From positions 7,571,001 through 7,635,000 of the forward strand of contig OX344754.2 of the NCBI GenBank assembly GCA_947034885.2: 64,000 nucleotides of DNA, given 5' to 3'. The notes beneath the pieces are model-generated. The model saw nothing but the letters and a program-made list of their open reading frames with translations, was not told where the DNA came from and ran no database searches. The position numbers and the translations under genes were made by a program. This stretch comes from Thuidium tamariscinum. Taxonomy: Eukaryota > Streptophyta > Bryopsida > Hypnales > Thuidiaceae. Below are positions 1 to 11,433 of the stretch, one piece after another; within the stretch, counting starts at the first letter, position 1, and the number at the start of each line of letters is the position of its first letter.

Positions 1-2
1 TG

Positions 3-227
3 GCGCTTCCAACGAATCCCTCCGTAGCCAATAAAGCAGCTCCCAGTGCAGACCTCGCAGAGGAATCTCCGACGAAGAGCGAAGAGCGAAGACCAAAAGT
101 CGAGAGCAGAGAGCCGCAGCTTTGTGGAGCAAACCCCCTTGAAATAAGATGCCGACGGAAGGGTGCGGGACGAAAACGTGTTGCTCAGGTCACGGAAACG
201 ACGTCGCAGGTCACGCATCCAGAATGA
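3..227 (+). CDS. Possible C-terminal end of an unidentified protein (5' partial)
   Basis: From base 3 a frame stays open for 74 codons to a TGA at 225-227, in DNA much richer in GC than what follows. The peptide is hydrophilic, rich in Ala, Glu, Ser, Pro, Lys and Arg, and ends in a basic stretch (RCRRKGAGRKR) followed by a Ser/Thr-rich tail. That would suit the disordered tail of a nuclear protein. The start lies outside the window and I recognise no family. A minus-strand frame is also open over most of this stretch, so coding on the plus strand is only a preference based on composition. Confidence 0.35.
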   Translation, partial: ALPTNPSVANKAAPSADLAEESPTKSEERRPKVESREPQLCGANPLEIRCRRKGAGRKRVAQVTETTSQVTHPE

Positions 228-2223
228 ATCCCTTTGTCACACGGAATCACTGACCGCAGTACTTATCAGCTTGGGAGGGATGGGACCAGGAGTCCTCGGA
301 TGAGTTCCCTATGCTGCACGCAATTGCTGCTTTGTTGACTTACTCAACCCTCTAGAATGACATGGTCTCCGGTGGAAAATTGGCCATGCAGGTGCTCTCA
401 ATTTATCCAGTCATATGTGTACAAAATTGAACAGATTTTGAGAAGAAAGCACATGAAAAATCGACCCAAAACCTCGTATGTCGTGCGCATACCTCTGAAG
501 GTTGTCCCCTGCCACGGACAATTTTTCTTTGACTTCGGCTTGTGGCTTCGTGTTCAGAAATGGAAGCCGAAGACCGTTGAATTCGTATGTCCGTAGCTTA
601 TGATGTGCCAAATGTCAGACGGCCCGACCCATGGCAGGGTCTTCTTAACGATTACAATTCCCAGGTCACAGGAACTTGTAGCTCGTCGAATTTTCCAGTA
701 AATACTTTGGCAAGTGCACTCCTGACCAGAAAAGGATCGTGCAAGAGCAGCTAACTTACAATTGAGCTCCTTGAAGCTGATCGAACTCCTCCGGAAGCAT
801 GTCAAACAAGTCCTGCATATAATGGCTTCAACATAATGGCTTGAATCCGGCCTTTGAGGGTTTAGATAGGAAGAATGTCGAACTCGGTCAGCATGAGAAT
901 AGGCTTTGAAGAAGCAGGGTTTAGAAGCAGAAACTGCAGTACGTGCCAGCTCCCATCGACACCAGAAGGTAGTTGGAAAGGCGAATGTGCGAATTCGAGG
1001 CCTGCATCAGTGAGATTTTTTTCACGAATCTTAGGATTAAAAAAAATTCTTGTCTTATTTCATTATGTAACCTTTGGGGGGGTGCAATTACCCAGAAAGA
1101 AAAGGCTCAGGTTGTCATCAAAAAGGAAGTAAGAAGCTTACCAACTGGAGTAAGTTTCTGTAAACTCTGAGAATGTAGGATAATTATTTACCAAAAAAAG
1201 CTATCAGAATGAAAAGGTGTAAGCCGCACTATTAATTTTGCAAAACATAACGACATCAACCCTAAAGGAATTCCAGAAATCTATTTACGTTGACAGAGTT
1301 TACAATCTAAACTGAGTGTAAGTGCATTTATGAGTAGAAGGGGTTAATGAATGTAGCTAAGTTATTTTCAATTAGCTGTTTTCTAGTCATTTAGCAAGGT
1401 TTTTTTGCCATGAATTAATCATACGGAGGTGGCTGACAACTACAGGGCCCAAGGACTGTTAGCCCTGCAATTTGTTTCAACAAAACTACAATAATTTCCC
1501 AAGAGTCCAGGTGGCGTCAATAGTGGCCACTTCCATGTCCATGAGAGTTGAATGTCAGAAAGCATGTTTCAATGCCCAAACATTATAAATATAGAATTAG
1601 AATGAAAGAAGCAAGGTTTTACTTGAAGCCATACTTGCATTCGGATCTCGAGAATGACAATCTCATTGCTGAAAAGAACTGCGTCAAAGACGAGGTGCGG
1701 AGTCTCCCTCTTGCTCCAGCCATGGCTTTGACATATCTTGGATATGGGGAGACCTTCGGCACAATTTGCACATTCATAGCCTTCAAAGATTTATGATTTT
1801 CAAATTCCAATATCTTCAATTGATTGTTACTGGCAGAGCGGAGACACAACGCACAAGTTTTTTAAGAGAATTACCCAACACGGCCACCAGAAGCAAGGAG
1901 ATTTGGTAGAGGAAGTGACACAATTGTGAGGTACTTTACCTTTACATGGCATATGCTTGGATTAGCTGTACTGTATAGTACAGCTGAAGCTGCAAGTGTA
2001 AATACTTGGGAAGAAGACAAGATGAGTGAAGTTAAAGAATCCAAAATAATGACTAAGAATAAGTTAATTACAAATCAGTCCCTCAAACCCTTTGTTTGAA
2101 GCTTTGAATCAAATTAACAGTCATAATCCAAATCTGGGAAGCATTCCAAAACTGCTAACACTAAGAATATGTAAATTGCACTAAGAATTCGATTTATCAT
2201 CCATGGCAAAAGTAGTCTGAACT
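228..2223. other. Intergenic DNA, no gene recognised
   Basis: This stretch lies between the possible gene end on the left and the stop codon of the TGD3-type gene. It should contain the 3' UTRs of both. Only short chance ORFs are visible; none has recognisable motifs or flanking splice sites. Confidence 0.5.
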
Positions 2224-5200
2224 TTAGTACCGAATTGGTCCAAGTAAGCTTCCATCTGCGAACTGCACAAGCAATGAAATCGCAAGCAGTCAATTACATA
2301 ACCAAGCATTGAGAGAAAAATAAGGTTCAGCAATAGCATACGAAGCCTCAAAAAATAAAAGACCCTCAAAAATTAGAGTTAGGAATTGCAACTCTTAGGT
2401 TTTCCGATCATTTCCACACAACTCATTTTCAACACAAGCACACAAGTAGGAATTACATCAATTAACGACTCTACAATTATTACCTGCCGCACAATTGCAT
2501 TTGTAGATGTATCGAACTCAGCAGTAGGACCTTCCCATACCACTTTTCCTTCATGCAAAAACAGTATTCTGCAATATTGTTGAACACATGAGTCCTTGCA
2601 AAGAAAGCACTAGACAAATATGCAAGTCTCCTTTGAATACTCGACAGGAACTTGACTTAATTAGCAATTGAATATGATAAGCAAAATGTGAAGGAACAAA
2701 AAACATAATTACCTATCAATAGCTCGGCGAATAGTACTGTGTTGATGAGTGACCACAACGTAAGATGATATAGTTCCAGGTTTCCCTTGAGCATCACGAC
2801 CATTGATATGAACTGATCGAATCAAATCCTCAACTACAGTTGAAGCGATCGGGTCCAGACCTGCCGTGGGCTCATCGTACATTACCAGCTGCAGCCATAC
2901 AAAGTCTGTTACATACACGAGTCTCACGCAATCCTCACGAAAAATTGAAGTAAAAGCCTATTATTCGCCACCCGGTTCTACTCCATTATTTTCTCATCTA
3001 TGATGCTAGAACAAAATCCTTGTTAGGATTAGGGGAACAATTAAGCTGCATCACCTACTATTTTTGTGCCTGTGTCCTCAAGTAATACGGTCTTTTGAAG
3101 AATAAAATCTGGTGTTCGTCACATATAGGAGATCATAAAAATCAGTGAAAAAGTGTCATGGGCCAGACCTAATAAAGACAGTGGTGTAGCATAAATGACA
3201 TAGGAAAATGTGCGGGTGTGACACTTAAGTTAAATAATCCCTGCCTACCTCTTCTTCAGAATTTCCTGGATTGTCGTCAGAGATGATGGCACGGGCTAGA
3301 GCTACTCTCTTCTTCATACCTCCTGATAATTCTGCCGGTAGCCGCTCTTCAACATCCTGGCACAAGAAAAGAGAAAACAGGTCTCACATAAAATTAGAGG
3401 ACAGAAAGCACCAGGGTTTTCATTAAGCTTAGACTGTTTCTGGAAATTTTAGACATCATCGACAAAAGAAACTTCCCCATGATTCAAAGGAAGGCCTCAG
3501 TATGAGGTCTCTGTATGATCAGTATGCATCACGGAGACCTCCCTATGATTCATGAGGAAGATTTTCTTACAAACGTTGTCAAAAAGTTCCTCAGAGTGTA
3601 ATCGTTGATAAAAATTACGTTAAGTAAACTCAAAAAACTAATCGAACCTGGAAAGAATCGTTTGTTAGTTACCAACTTTAAATATTTAACCCTTACAAAC
3701 TTACTTTCAAGCCAACAGCCGCTAAGCTTTCTCGGACAAGCTCAGCAATTCTCTTATCAGACAAATCAGAATGTTCATATCTGTACACCAGTACAAGCAA
3801 TTGCTCAGAGGGGTTAGCAGAATCAGAACAGAATTACCCTCACACGCGATACAAGAAAAATTGCGTGGAATTAATATCAGAAGCCACTTTTTCTTGAAAA
3901 GTACAGAACTCCTAGGAAGTCTTCAATCCAGAAATATCATGGGCAGTGGAATCAAAGATACCAAAGAGCGAGGCAAATAGTTACAAGGAGTAGGGTACAT
4001 ACAGCATAAACCCAACGTTTTCTCGAACAGTTAATGAATCAAATAATGCCGCGCTCTGGAACACCTGCGCCCGCATTAAATCGAAGGAATTAGAACAATA
4101 TATAGCAAGACAAACGCGAAATCCTCGGAAACTGGCGCACATAGTCAAAAACAACGGCTGGCCAATGAATTTAACCGAGAAGATTAAAAACTTTTCAGGC
4201 GTCTGAACAGAAAATGGTTTACCGTACTCACCAAACCAATTCGAAGTCCGTCATAATCTTCATCACTAGCTAGACCTTCTCGCCTTTTCCCGCGTATATA
4301 AACTTCTCCCTAAAAACGAGGTGAAAAAAGGTCTCAATACCTGTCAATGACTTAGCAATCAATAGAACCAGTACACTTGGAGACCGCAAACAGAAGTACA
4401 TTCATACCGAGCAAAAGGAATCACTTCATCATACTTTCTAAACTAGGGAGTTTATATCCTTGAGCATTCCATTCATTTGTTCACCTTATCTGGAGCAAGC
4501 AGTCCAGCCATGATTCGAAGTACAGTTGATTTGCCTGTACCAGAAGGGCCAATGATGCCGACTGCTTCCCCACGCCGTATCTGATAACCACAACAATCCG
4601 AGCATGTTACACAACTCAAAATTAGGTAAAATGTGTTTCTACAGCTGAAACGTCCGAGCTGCAATGTGTGCTGACAATCAAATGCTGAACTAAATACAGA
4701 CATGACTCGCTTCAATAACCCAGTCGCATAGAAAACTTTTAAAGCAGAGAATAGCATACCTTAAAGCTGGCACCTTGCAAAATGTGCTTCTCGCCAAAAG
4801 ACTTGTACACATTACGACATTCGATTAAAACTTCGGCATCATCGTCGGCAGCAGGCGTAGCGATTGGTCTCGCCGCATCACCAACATTTAAAGGCGATTG
4901 ATGCTGGCTCTGCAATTCATATCAGAACCCAATCTTTTTAGGTAGTAGTCACTTCAACGAGGAGAGACTCTGGTTCAATACTCAAACCAGTCCCAGTCTG
5001 CAATCGGGAATCGTGCAATTTTACTTACAGTACTCAAAAAACAATATGATTCAACTGGCATCTGTCTACATTAAGGTCAGAAGAAATTAAGTTCAAAATA
5101 CTCACCTGAATCTCTTTCCACCTCCCTGGCTCCACATTGCCACCACTAGTACGCGATGGCGTCTCAGCAACCACTCTATTCCCCAGCAAACTTCCAGTCA

Positions 5201-5744
5201 GACAAGATTTGAAAACAACAAAAATTCACCAGGAAGGAGTCGGAGCAAATACAGATTACATTCAAACCTCTCCATTATAACCTTCTCCAAAAATGACATT
5301 CTATAATATTTCGCACACTTGCCACTCTAAACCTGTCACACATTCAAACTGTGTCACAATGAAAAAGTTTGGATCCCAGGTGCTTAACATTAAATAGCAT
5401 TCACAGTTTTAAACCCCTACAGGATCAAGAATTCACGGTTTCAAACTGACCAAATCAATTGATCTTAATGTGATAAATATTATTCAAATGAAGCCGAATT
5501 TTACATTCCCATAATCAGTGAAGAACAGCGCATGAATTGTCCAAGAAAAATATTAAAAAAAAGAAAAATTCCGTATGCCCTACTCAAAACTGCTGAAAAG
5601 ACGAAGCACGAAAGTGTACACAACTAACCTTTCTGCCTCGCATCTTGTTACACGACAATGCCTAAAGCCCGTACGCTGCCGCCCAAATCTGGATCCAGAG
5701 ACGGCCGTGGCAACACCGACAAGTCCATGAGCAGCCCCAATCAT
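2224..5744 (-). CDS. TGD3: TGD3-type ABC ATPase (ABCI13), chloroplast lipid importer subunit
   Basis: Eleven exons on the minus strand join in frame to 356 residues: 5629-5744, 5106-5190, 4760-4909, 4485-4580, 4232-4309, 4003-4064, 3705-3780, 3249-3356, 2713-2888, 2484-2568, 2224-2262, all with GT-AG introns. Residues 1 to about 65 are rich in Arg, Ser and Ala and poor in acids, as in a chloroplast transit peptide. The ATPase follows: Walker A GPSGTGKS at 128-135, Q-loop Gln178, signature LSGGM at 231-235, Walker B ending in DE at 262-263, and switch His305. The end, GSLLGPIRY, matches the plant TGD3 C-terminus. The Arabidopsis protein has about 345 residues. In that family it is the stromal ATPase of the TGD1/2/3 complex that brings ER-derived lipid across the inner envelope. 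The start is the first ATG (5744) after an in-frame stop. Exon 2 has a second possible acceptor in the same phase, which would remove a few residues. No key residue is missing. Confidence 0.95.
5380..5620 (-). repeat. Dispersed repeat in TGD3 intron 1, related to 52.3-53.0 kb
   Basis: Within intron 1 (5191-5628) lies a diverged copy of the sequence that is tandemly repeated at 52.3-53.0 kb. Shared landmarks in the same order are a run like AATCAATTGATC, then ATTTTA followed by AATCAGTGAAGAAC, then CCTACTC near the end. The orientation relative to the plus strand is the same in both places. Confidence 0.6.
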
Positions 5745-6660
5745 GACGTCCAAAAATTGACCTACAACACCCGACGGTACATTTCAAGCGCAATGCTAGG
5801 GTTACAAAGAATTTAAGATTTCCAGCAAAATCAGTCCTCAACAAACCCTACACACAGGGGTACCCAATATTGGTAAATACTCAGTGAACTCCTCACTCTA
5901 ATTCGAACCTCCTTTGCTGAATTCCAACCCTCTCAATCTCTCAGGTGGTACTATTTCTTGAGAAAAAGAAATTCAACACACAGATTCTCTTGATAATCGA
6001 TTTCAGTGTCTAAATTACGACCATAATCAAACCGTGATCACGGAGTTGAGTAGAAGTGTATGGGCAGTACCGAGAATGGAGAGCAAGAATGCTTCCCTCT
6101 TTCAAGCGCAACGCTAGGTCTACAAATGTTTGAAAATTCAGCACAATCGGAGCTCAACAAACCCTACACATTGTGATTTAATCGGGGATCGAATTCGGTG
6201 ACTAAATTACAACAAGGAAGCAAATCAAAGAGAAAAATTAGAAGCACTGTGATGGACACAGAACTGAGTGACAGTGAATGGGAAGTACCGAGAATGGAGC
6301 GCAACAATGCCGATTTCCTTCTTCCAATTTTCCTTCAAATTTCCTTCAAATTGCAACTGGAGTTTTGGGTTTTGCGAGTGGTCAAAGAAGGACGGAGAAT
6401 TGACGAAACGGAAAATCAGGCTGTAAAATTGGTGCACGCAGATGAACACATTGAAGATGAATCGTGCGAATCCAGGTCGTCATCCTCGCTCTCCGTTGAA
6501 CCGAAGATTGCTGAAGGCAGAATGACAGGCTCGCCGGCGTCACTCACACCAAAGAGTTCAGTTCACTAAAGCGGACCCCATCCGCACGACTTTCCACTTT
6601 TCTATATTCTTTAATAAAAAATAAAATAAAAAAATCTTTCTTCCCAGTACTTTGTTGGGG
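5745..6660 (-). promoter_or_regulatory. Upstream region of TGD3 with internal duplication
   Basis: This is the presumed 5' UTR and promoter side of the minus-strand TGD3 gene. It contains two diverged direct copies of one segment, about 5775-5860 and 6097-6180, sharing TTTCAAGCGCAA and CTCAACAAACCCTACACA. Downstream of each copy more similarity continues, including GTACCGAGAATGGAG at about 6069 and 6285. A plus-strand frame is open to 6569 but has no recognisable content. I cannot place the transcription start. Confidence 0.45.
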
Positions 6661-6672
6661 TCTCCCGTTCTG

Positions 6673-6859
6673 AAGGTAGGTACACCCAAAAGTGCCACTT
6701 ATTCATACTGTGCCTAGTTATTGTTAATAGCTAGTCCAAATTTTTATACAATCTTGTTGGCAAGTGAAAGCATGTTCCAACGCACCAAAGAACGCAGGAT
6801 TTGGATACCGTATGCAAAAGTTATTTTAGGAACAGGGCGCTTTTGTGTGTACCTACCTT
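6673..6859. mobile_element. 187-bp MITE with AAGGTAGGTACA termini
   Basis: The termini form a near-perfect inverted repeat: AAGGTAGGTACACCCAAAAG at the left, and its counterpart ending GTGTACCTACCTT at the right. A second copy of the family lies at 15852-16091. Target-site duplication is not evident. The inner part carries a core (TTCCAACGCACCAAAGAA) that also occurs in two gene introns of this window. Confidence 0.75.
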
Positions 6860-6861
6860 AA

Positions 6862-8394
6862 CCCCCAAATGCCCAAGGCTTGTTTTGAGTGTCTTGGAAT
6901 TTGCTCTAAATTGAACAAAATGCCAACATTTTGATAAGTTATATCAATTTTTTTTAAATTGTAACCATACAAATTCAAACTAGACATGTCAAAGATCTTA
7001 TGGGAAAAGAAAACACAACAATATCACTTATGGAGTGAAAGATTATAATGTTTGACCATAAGAGTGTTAAAACTGTAAAAATCTTTCAATTCTCTTTTCA
7101 CAAGTCAAATCTAAAACAGTGGTGACCAAAAAAATATGAGGTTAAAGGGCCTAACATATATAACCCCAATCAATTTATGGCTATTTAAAAACTACTTTGG
7201 AATTTTTTTTATATGAATTTTGAATGTGATTTCTCATCCAAGATCTAGTGTATTTGAGGTTCATTCCCAAGAGTTTTCAACACTATGGGAAGTCGAGATT
7301 GCAATGGGTACCCTTGCACAAAAACTTGTATAGAAAAATCACTATCATTCATTTTCCAGATCAGATTTTTGACACTAAAACTAGACTACTAGAAAAACTT
7401 TCCAAAAATACTAAATACTAAAAAAAGAAAATTGGTTAGGTTTTATTTAACCCTTTAAGGACCGGTCAACCATTTTTTGGTTGATTTTTGCAATCTCGGT
7501 CTAATATTGGTGAAAATACATTTGATCACAAAAATCTCAAAGAATAATACAATTAGAGTGTCTTCATGCACTTCAAACAAAACCAATTTCAAGAGAATTG
7601 GAGCATTAATGCATTAACTATGAGGTTGCAAACTCAAATGGCGTGGGCCCTTAAATGAGAAGTGTTCAAAAAAATACAAAAAAATATCAACCAATTTAAG
7701 AGATTTTTTTGTATCTTGATGTCTTAATAAGGCATAAGTGTTGCTTTGTAATCTCATGAATGCCCAAAGTAAACTTATGCATTGAAATTTATGTAGTGCA
7801 AATTCTAAAAGGTCATTCAAGCCCACATTCAAGTCATTGATTTTTGAGGATTAAGGGAAACAACTCAAATTCCAACAAGGCTCTAAAAGCAAACATGATT
7901 TAGAAGTACATTTTTCTTTCTTCAATATATCAAATTTGCATATTTTAGAAGGGTTTTGCTTTTGATGACCACAAATGACCATTTTTTGTGAACTTCAAAA
8001 ATTTGTAACTAATTTCAAAAAGCTTCAAAAAATATGAAATGACTTGGGGTAGATGCCTATTCTACTTGCCTCCTTAGAAAATTTTATTGAAAAATATATA
8101 AAGATGTTTCACCTCCCCAAAATTCAATTCTAGGTCTTAAAAAGTTGATTTGTGGACCTTCTACTTTAATTATAGCAATTTGTACCGTTGGATGAGTTTG
8201 ATTTTTTGTTAGGATGAAGAATCTTCCTTATAGAAACACTTTACATGGTTCGATCTAAGATGGCATCTTTAGAGTGGCCACAAAATTCACTTTCTTGAAG
8301 AACTATGCCCGCCTTCCAAATCAACCATGGTCCTTAAAGGGTTAACTTCAAAGTTTTGCAAATAAGAAATTCTTGTGCCTTGGGCAGTTAGAGG
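6862..8394. mobile_element. TTAA-flanked non-autonomous element carrying a nested element
   Basis: TTAA occurs at 6858-6861 and at 8395-8398. The termini are inverted: CCCCCAAATGCCCAAGGC at the left pairs with a right end reading GCCTTGGGCAGTTAGAGG. No transposase frame is present. A second TTAA-flanked element (7451-8341) sits inside, so this one is the older insertion. TTAA duplication with CCC-type ends is typical of piggyBac-like elements; Kolobok and Sola3 also use TTAA. Confidence 0.65.
7451..8341. mobile_element. Nested TTAA-flanked element, 891 bp
   Basis: TTAA lies at 7447-7450 and 8342-8345. The ends CCCTTTAAGGACC and GGTCCTTAAAGGG are exact inverted repeats of 13 bp, and the next bases (TCAACCAT) recur near the right end. 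There is no coding capacity. A diverged fragment of the inner part lies at about 62430-62555, next to the promoter of the last gene. Confidence 0.8.
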
Positions 8395-8398
8395 TTAA

Positions 8399-8834
8399 GA
8401 GCATCTCCATTCTCCACCAGTGTGGCAAAAGTTTGTCACACCAATGTAATGGTTCATATTGATGATTCACTTATTAAGGTACTAAAGGAGGCAACTCATT
8501 TATGGCCACTTAAGCAATTGATCATATATAGAATGTGGGTAACCTTATGTCGAGGGGGGAAATTTCTCTATGTACACACATAAGTTTGAAAAGGATTCCA
8601 TATTTTATGGAAATTTAATTCCTCAAAAAAAAATTATTATGAATTTTTAGCTGAAGATTGAGATCATTCCACTTCAATCATATATGTATTATCATTTCTA
8701 ATTGAATACTAGTTGCAAAATCAATTAAGAATTGGTTGCAATATCAAGAAACTTGTAGCCAATTATAATGTACTACAACTATACATATCTTTGATGCATA
8801 AAAAGATAGCACCCTACAGTGCCAGAATGGGAGG
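8399..8834. mobile_element. Probable PIF/Harbinger-type MITE (TAA duplication)
   Basis: The left end GAGCATCTCCATTCTCC directly follows TAA (8396-8398). The right end reads CCAGAATGGGAGG and is followed by TAA (8835-8837). The ends are imperfect inverted repeats. A GAGCATCTCC terminus with a TWA duplication is common among plant PIF/Harbinger MITEs. Pairing of the ends is only moderate. Confidence 0.45.
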
Positions 8835-9131
8835 TAATTAGGAATGAGTTTGCCTTCCATAAATAAAAGTCTTTGTATTGCACTATGGTTAATATTCAAA
8901 AGTTTAGGTAATCTCGGTGGCTACAAACTTCCCACCTATATTACAAGCCTTGCAAAATTTTATCACAAAGCTTCTTGTGTGACAAGTTATTGTTCATTCA
9001 CTAGAAATGAAAGGCTACTACAATGTCATGTTTTCATCCAATTTATGTTTGAGATTGAACACATATGGAAGTTTTGAGTTCTTGCCAACTTAGCGAACAA
9101 ACATAAATGGAAAATCCATCATGATTATTAA

Positions 9132-10130
9132 CCCCTCAAGGTCAAGGGTCTTTGTGGGTTTAAAAATATCATTGCTTTTGAAGTATTATAGGTTTAAATG
9201 TCACCAAAATATAGAAATGTCAATTGTACAATCTTATAGTGTACGTATTGTAAATGGAATGAATCAAATTTGGAGTCATTTATCCATATAGATTACAAGA
9301 TTATAATGTTTTAGTGCAAAAAAAAAGATGTTGAAAGTTTCCAAAAAATACATTTGGAGGTCAAATTCGATTTTGAAACCTACTCAAAATCTCAAATGAG
9401 AAAATTTGAGCTATAAAAAACTTCAAAAACAAATATACAAGCACACTGGTGAAAAAAAATATAATTCAATTGACCCATTGCATTTGTAAAATGGATTTGA
9501 AATGTCAAATAATAGCAAAAAAGTTGCAAAAAACTCATCTGTTGTTGAACTTCTTTAGTGTAGACTACTAAATTGTTTTTTATTCACTTGTAACTTCTTG
9601 GATTGAAATGAAATTTTTAACCAACAAACTAAAGTGGTATGCACAACTTTTTCCAAAAAAAATTATGGAAACACCAACACTCTAGTACAAAAAGAAATAA
9701 GCTATCAAAGTTCATTGCAATTCAAAAATGCCTGAATTTTGAACTTTAATTTACACTGTAAAAACATTCAAAGCAACTTGGATTGACATGAAAATTTTAC
9801 TACAATAATTAGACTTTAAAGGAAACATCATTCAATAAATTTTATCAAAAATGAATATTAGATGAAGAAGATACAAGCTCTCAGAGTTGCAACCATCAAA
9901 AATGCAATTTGGTGAACTGAAATAGAACTTGTGAACTTTGAATGGCTTTGACTCAAAAATCATTAAATCTTAGATTGATTTACAAATTTTACCACACAAA
10001 TTAGAAAGAAGAATGCATATTTTCCAACAAGTTTTATTGAATTTGAACATTGGATGCAAAAGTTACAACATTTTGAATTGGACTTCAAGGCTACGTGAAG
10101 ACACTTTTGGTTCCCCAAGGCAATTAGGGG
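9132..10130. mobile_element. TTAA-flanked element, about 1 kb
   Basis: TTAA lies at 9128-9131 and 10131-10134. The ends are CCCCTCAAGGTC and, at the right, CCAAGGCAATTAGGGG; the inverted match is imperfect beyond CCCCT. The inside is AT-rich with no transposase. It belongs by structure with the neighbouring TTAA elements, from which its interior has diverged. Confidence 0.5.
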
Positions 10131-10478
10131 TTAATGACAAAATCTTGTTTTGTATGCTTGCAAGAAAGACGCCAATTTATTGCTACATGATGGAATTTTC
10201 TATCCTAATGAGACATAGGCTTTCTGCATTGATATATCAATTAGTATTGGTCTAAATGTGCCTTGACTCATTAAGATTATGTATAAAGTCAAGTGGCCAA
10301 AAAAAATTAGTCCAAGCATTGATGAAATTTGTTAGGGCTATCTTCCACGTCCATCAAAGTAAACAACATGTCCGTGAATTTGATGGCTTTAGGGTTGAGA
10401 TAAGCAACCTATCTGTTATGGTGAATGACATGTCCATTGAATTGGATAACTTCAAAAATTATCAAGTGGTTTGGTTAA

Positions 10479-11429
10479 CCCCTAAACCCCTGAACAGCAT
10501 TTTGATTCACCAAAAAAAATGCTTCAAAACTACCATTTCTAATACAAGAGCACAGTTGGTTTTTTTAAACATTTTTGACTAATGTAACCGTAGGATCTTG
10601 TAGTAAGGTGGTTTGTAAACATGTGGAAAAAATTTCAGAAATTTCCACCACGTAGATTGCAAGATATAAGCATTTGAATTGACAAAAACTGTTTTTTTAT
10701 CCCTGCAAAAATCCAGGCAACTGCATTTCACAAGGTCATATTTGTGTGAAAAAAAATTCAAAATGGTGGTTACTCTTTGAATTCATACTTCAATGCAAGT
10801 TGGCTACATTCTCAAAAAATTTCAAACCATTTGGAATTGTACAACATATAGGAAAAAATAAGTAAGTAGAAAAAAGTAAAAAATGAGCCAAAATACTAAA
10901 TTGTGAACATTTTATTCATGGAATTGAAAATTTTCAATCCCAATGGTTAAAATGTTGTAATAAACAATCTACACCTTCTGTTTTTATTTTTTTCCAAAAA
11001 TATGAAAAATTGAATTAAATGAAGAATTTCAAACTTTTTTTGTACTGTAGAGATTCTGTAACTGGCCACAAACTACCCCAAACTCAAAATCTTCATAACT
11101 TTTGACTCATTGATCGGAATGGATTGATTCAAAGCTTCCCATGTCTGTATAAACCTAAAGAATCAATTTGAAATTTCACTTTTCAAAAAAAAAAAAATTT
11201 GAAAAAGTTTCTTCAGCTGCCCGGGCTGCCCGCCGAGCAAACAAAGTGACATATCATGCCATAACTTTTTTTCCACAAAGTCAAAAGTTATGAAAATTGT
11301 TGGGACTTCAAGCTATTCCTTGGACACACATTTTATCAAAATTTCAAAGAAAAAAAATAAAAACGCCATCCATAGTGAGCTGCCCAAAAAATTTATAATC
11401 TCAAAAAACGTTGTTCAGGGGTTTAGGGG
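10479..11429 (+). mobile_element. TTAA-flanked element, asymmetric full-length form (951 bp)
   Basis: TTAA at 10475-10478 and 11430-11433 flanks an 18-bp perfect terminal inverted repeat, CCCCTAAACCCCTGAACA. The element at 61008-61946 is a second copy in opposite orientation, similar along its whole length. The right half (about 11080-11429) is the part that is doubled head-to-head in the foldback at 40961-41687. Short frames inside are shared by the copies (one 60-residue frame on the minus strand near 10.6-10.76 kb) but show no transposase motifs. Confidence 0.85.
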
Positions 11430-11433
11430 TTAA

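Noticed and set aside
6198..6569. 123-codon plus-strand frame upstream of TGD3
   Set aside because: It relies on a non-ATG start, has no recognisable domain and lies in the presumed TGD3 promoter inside a duplicated segment. It is more likely a chance frame.
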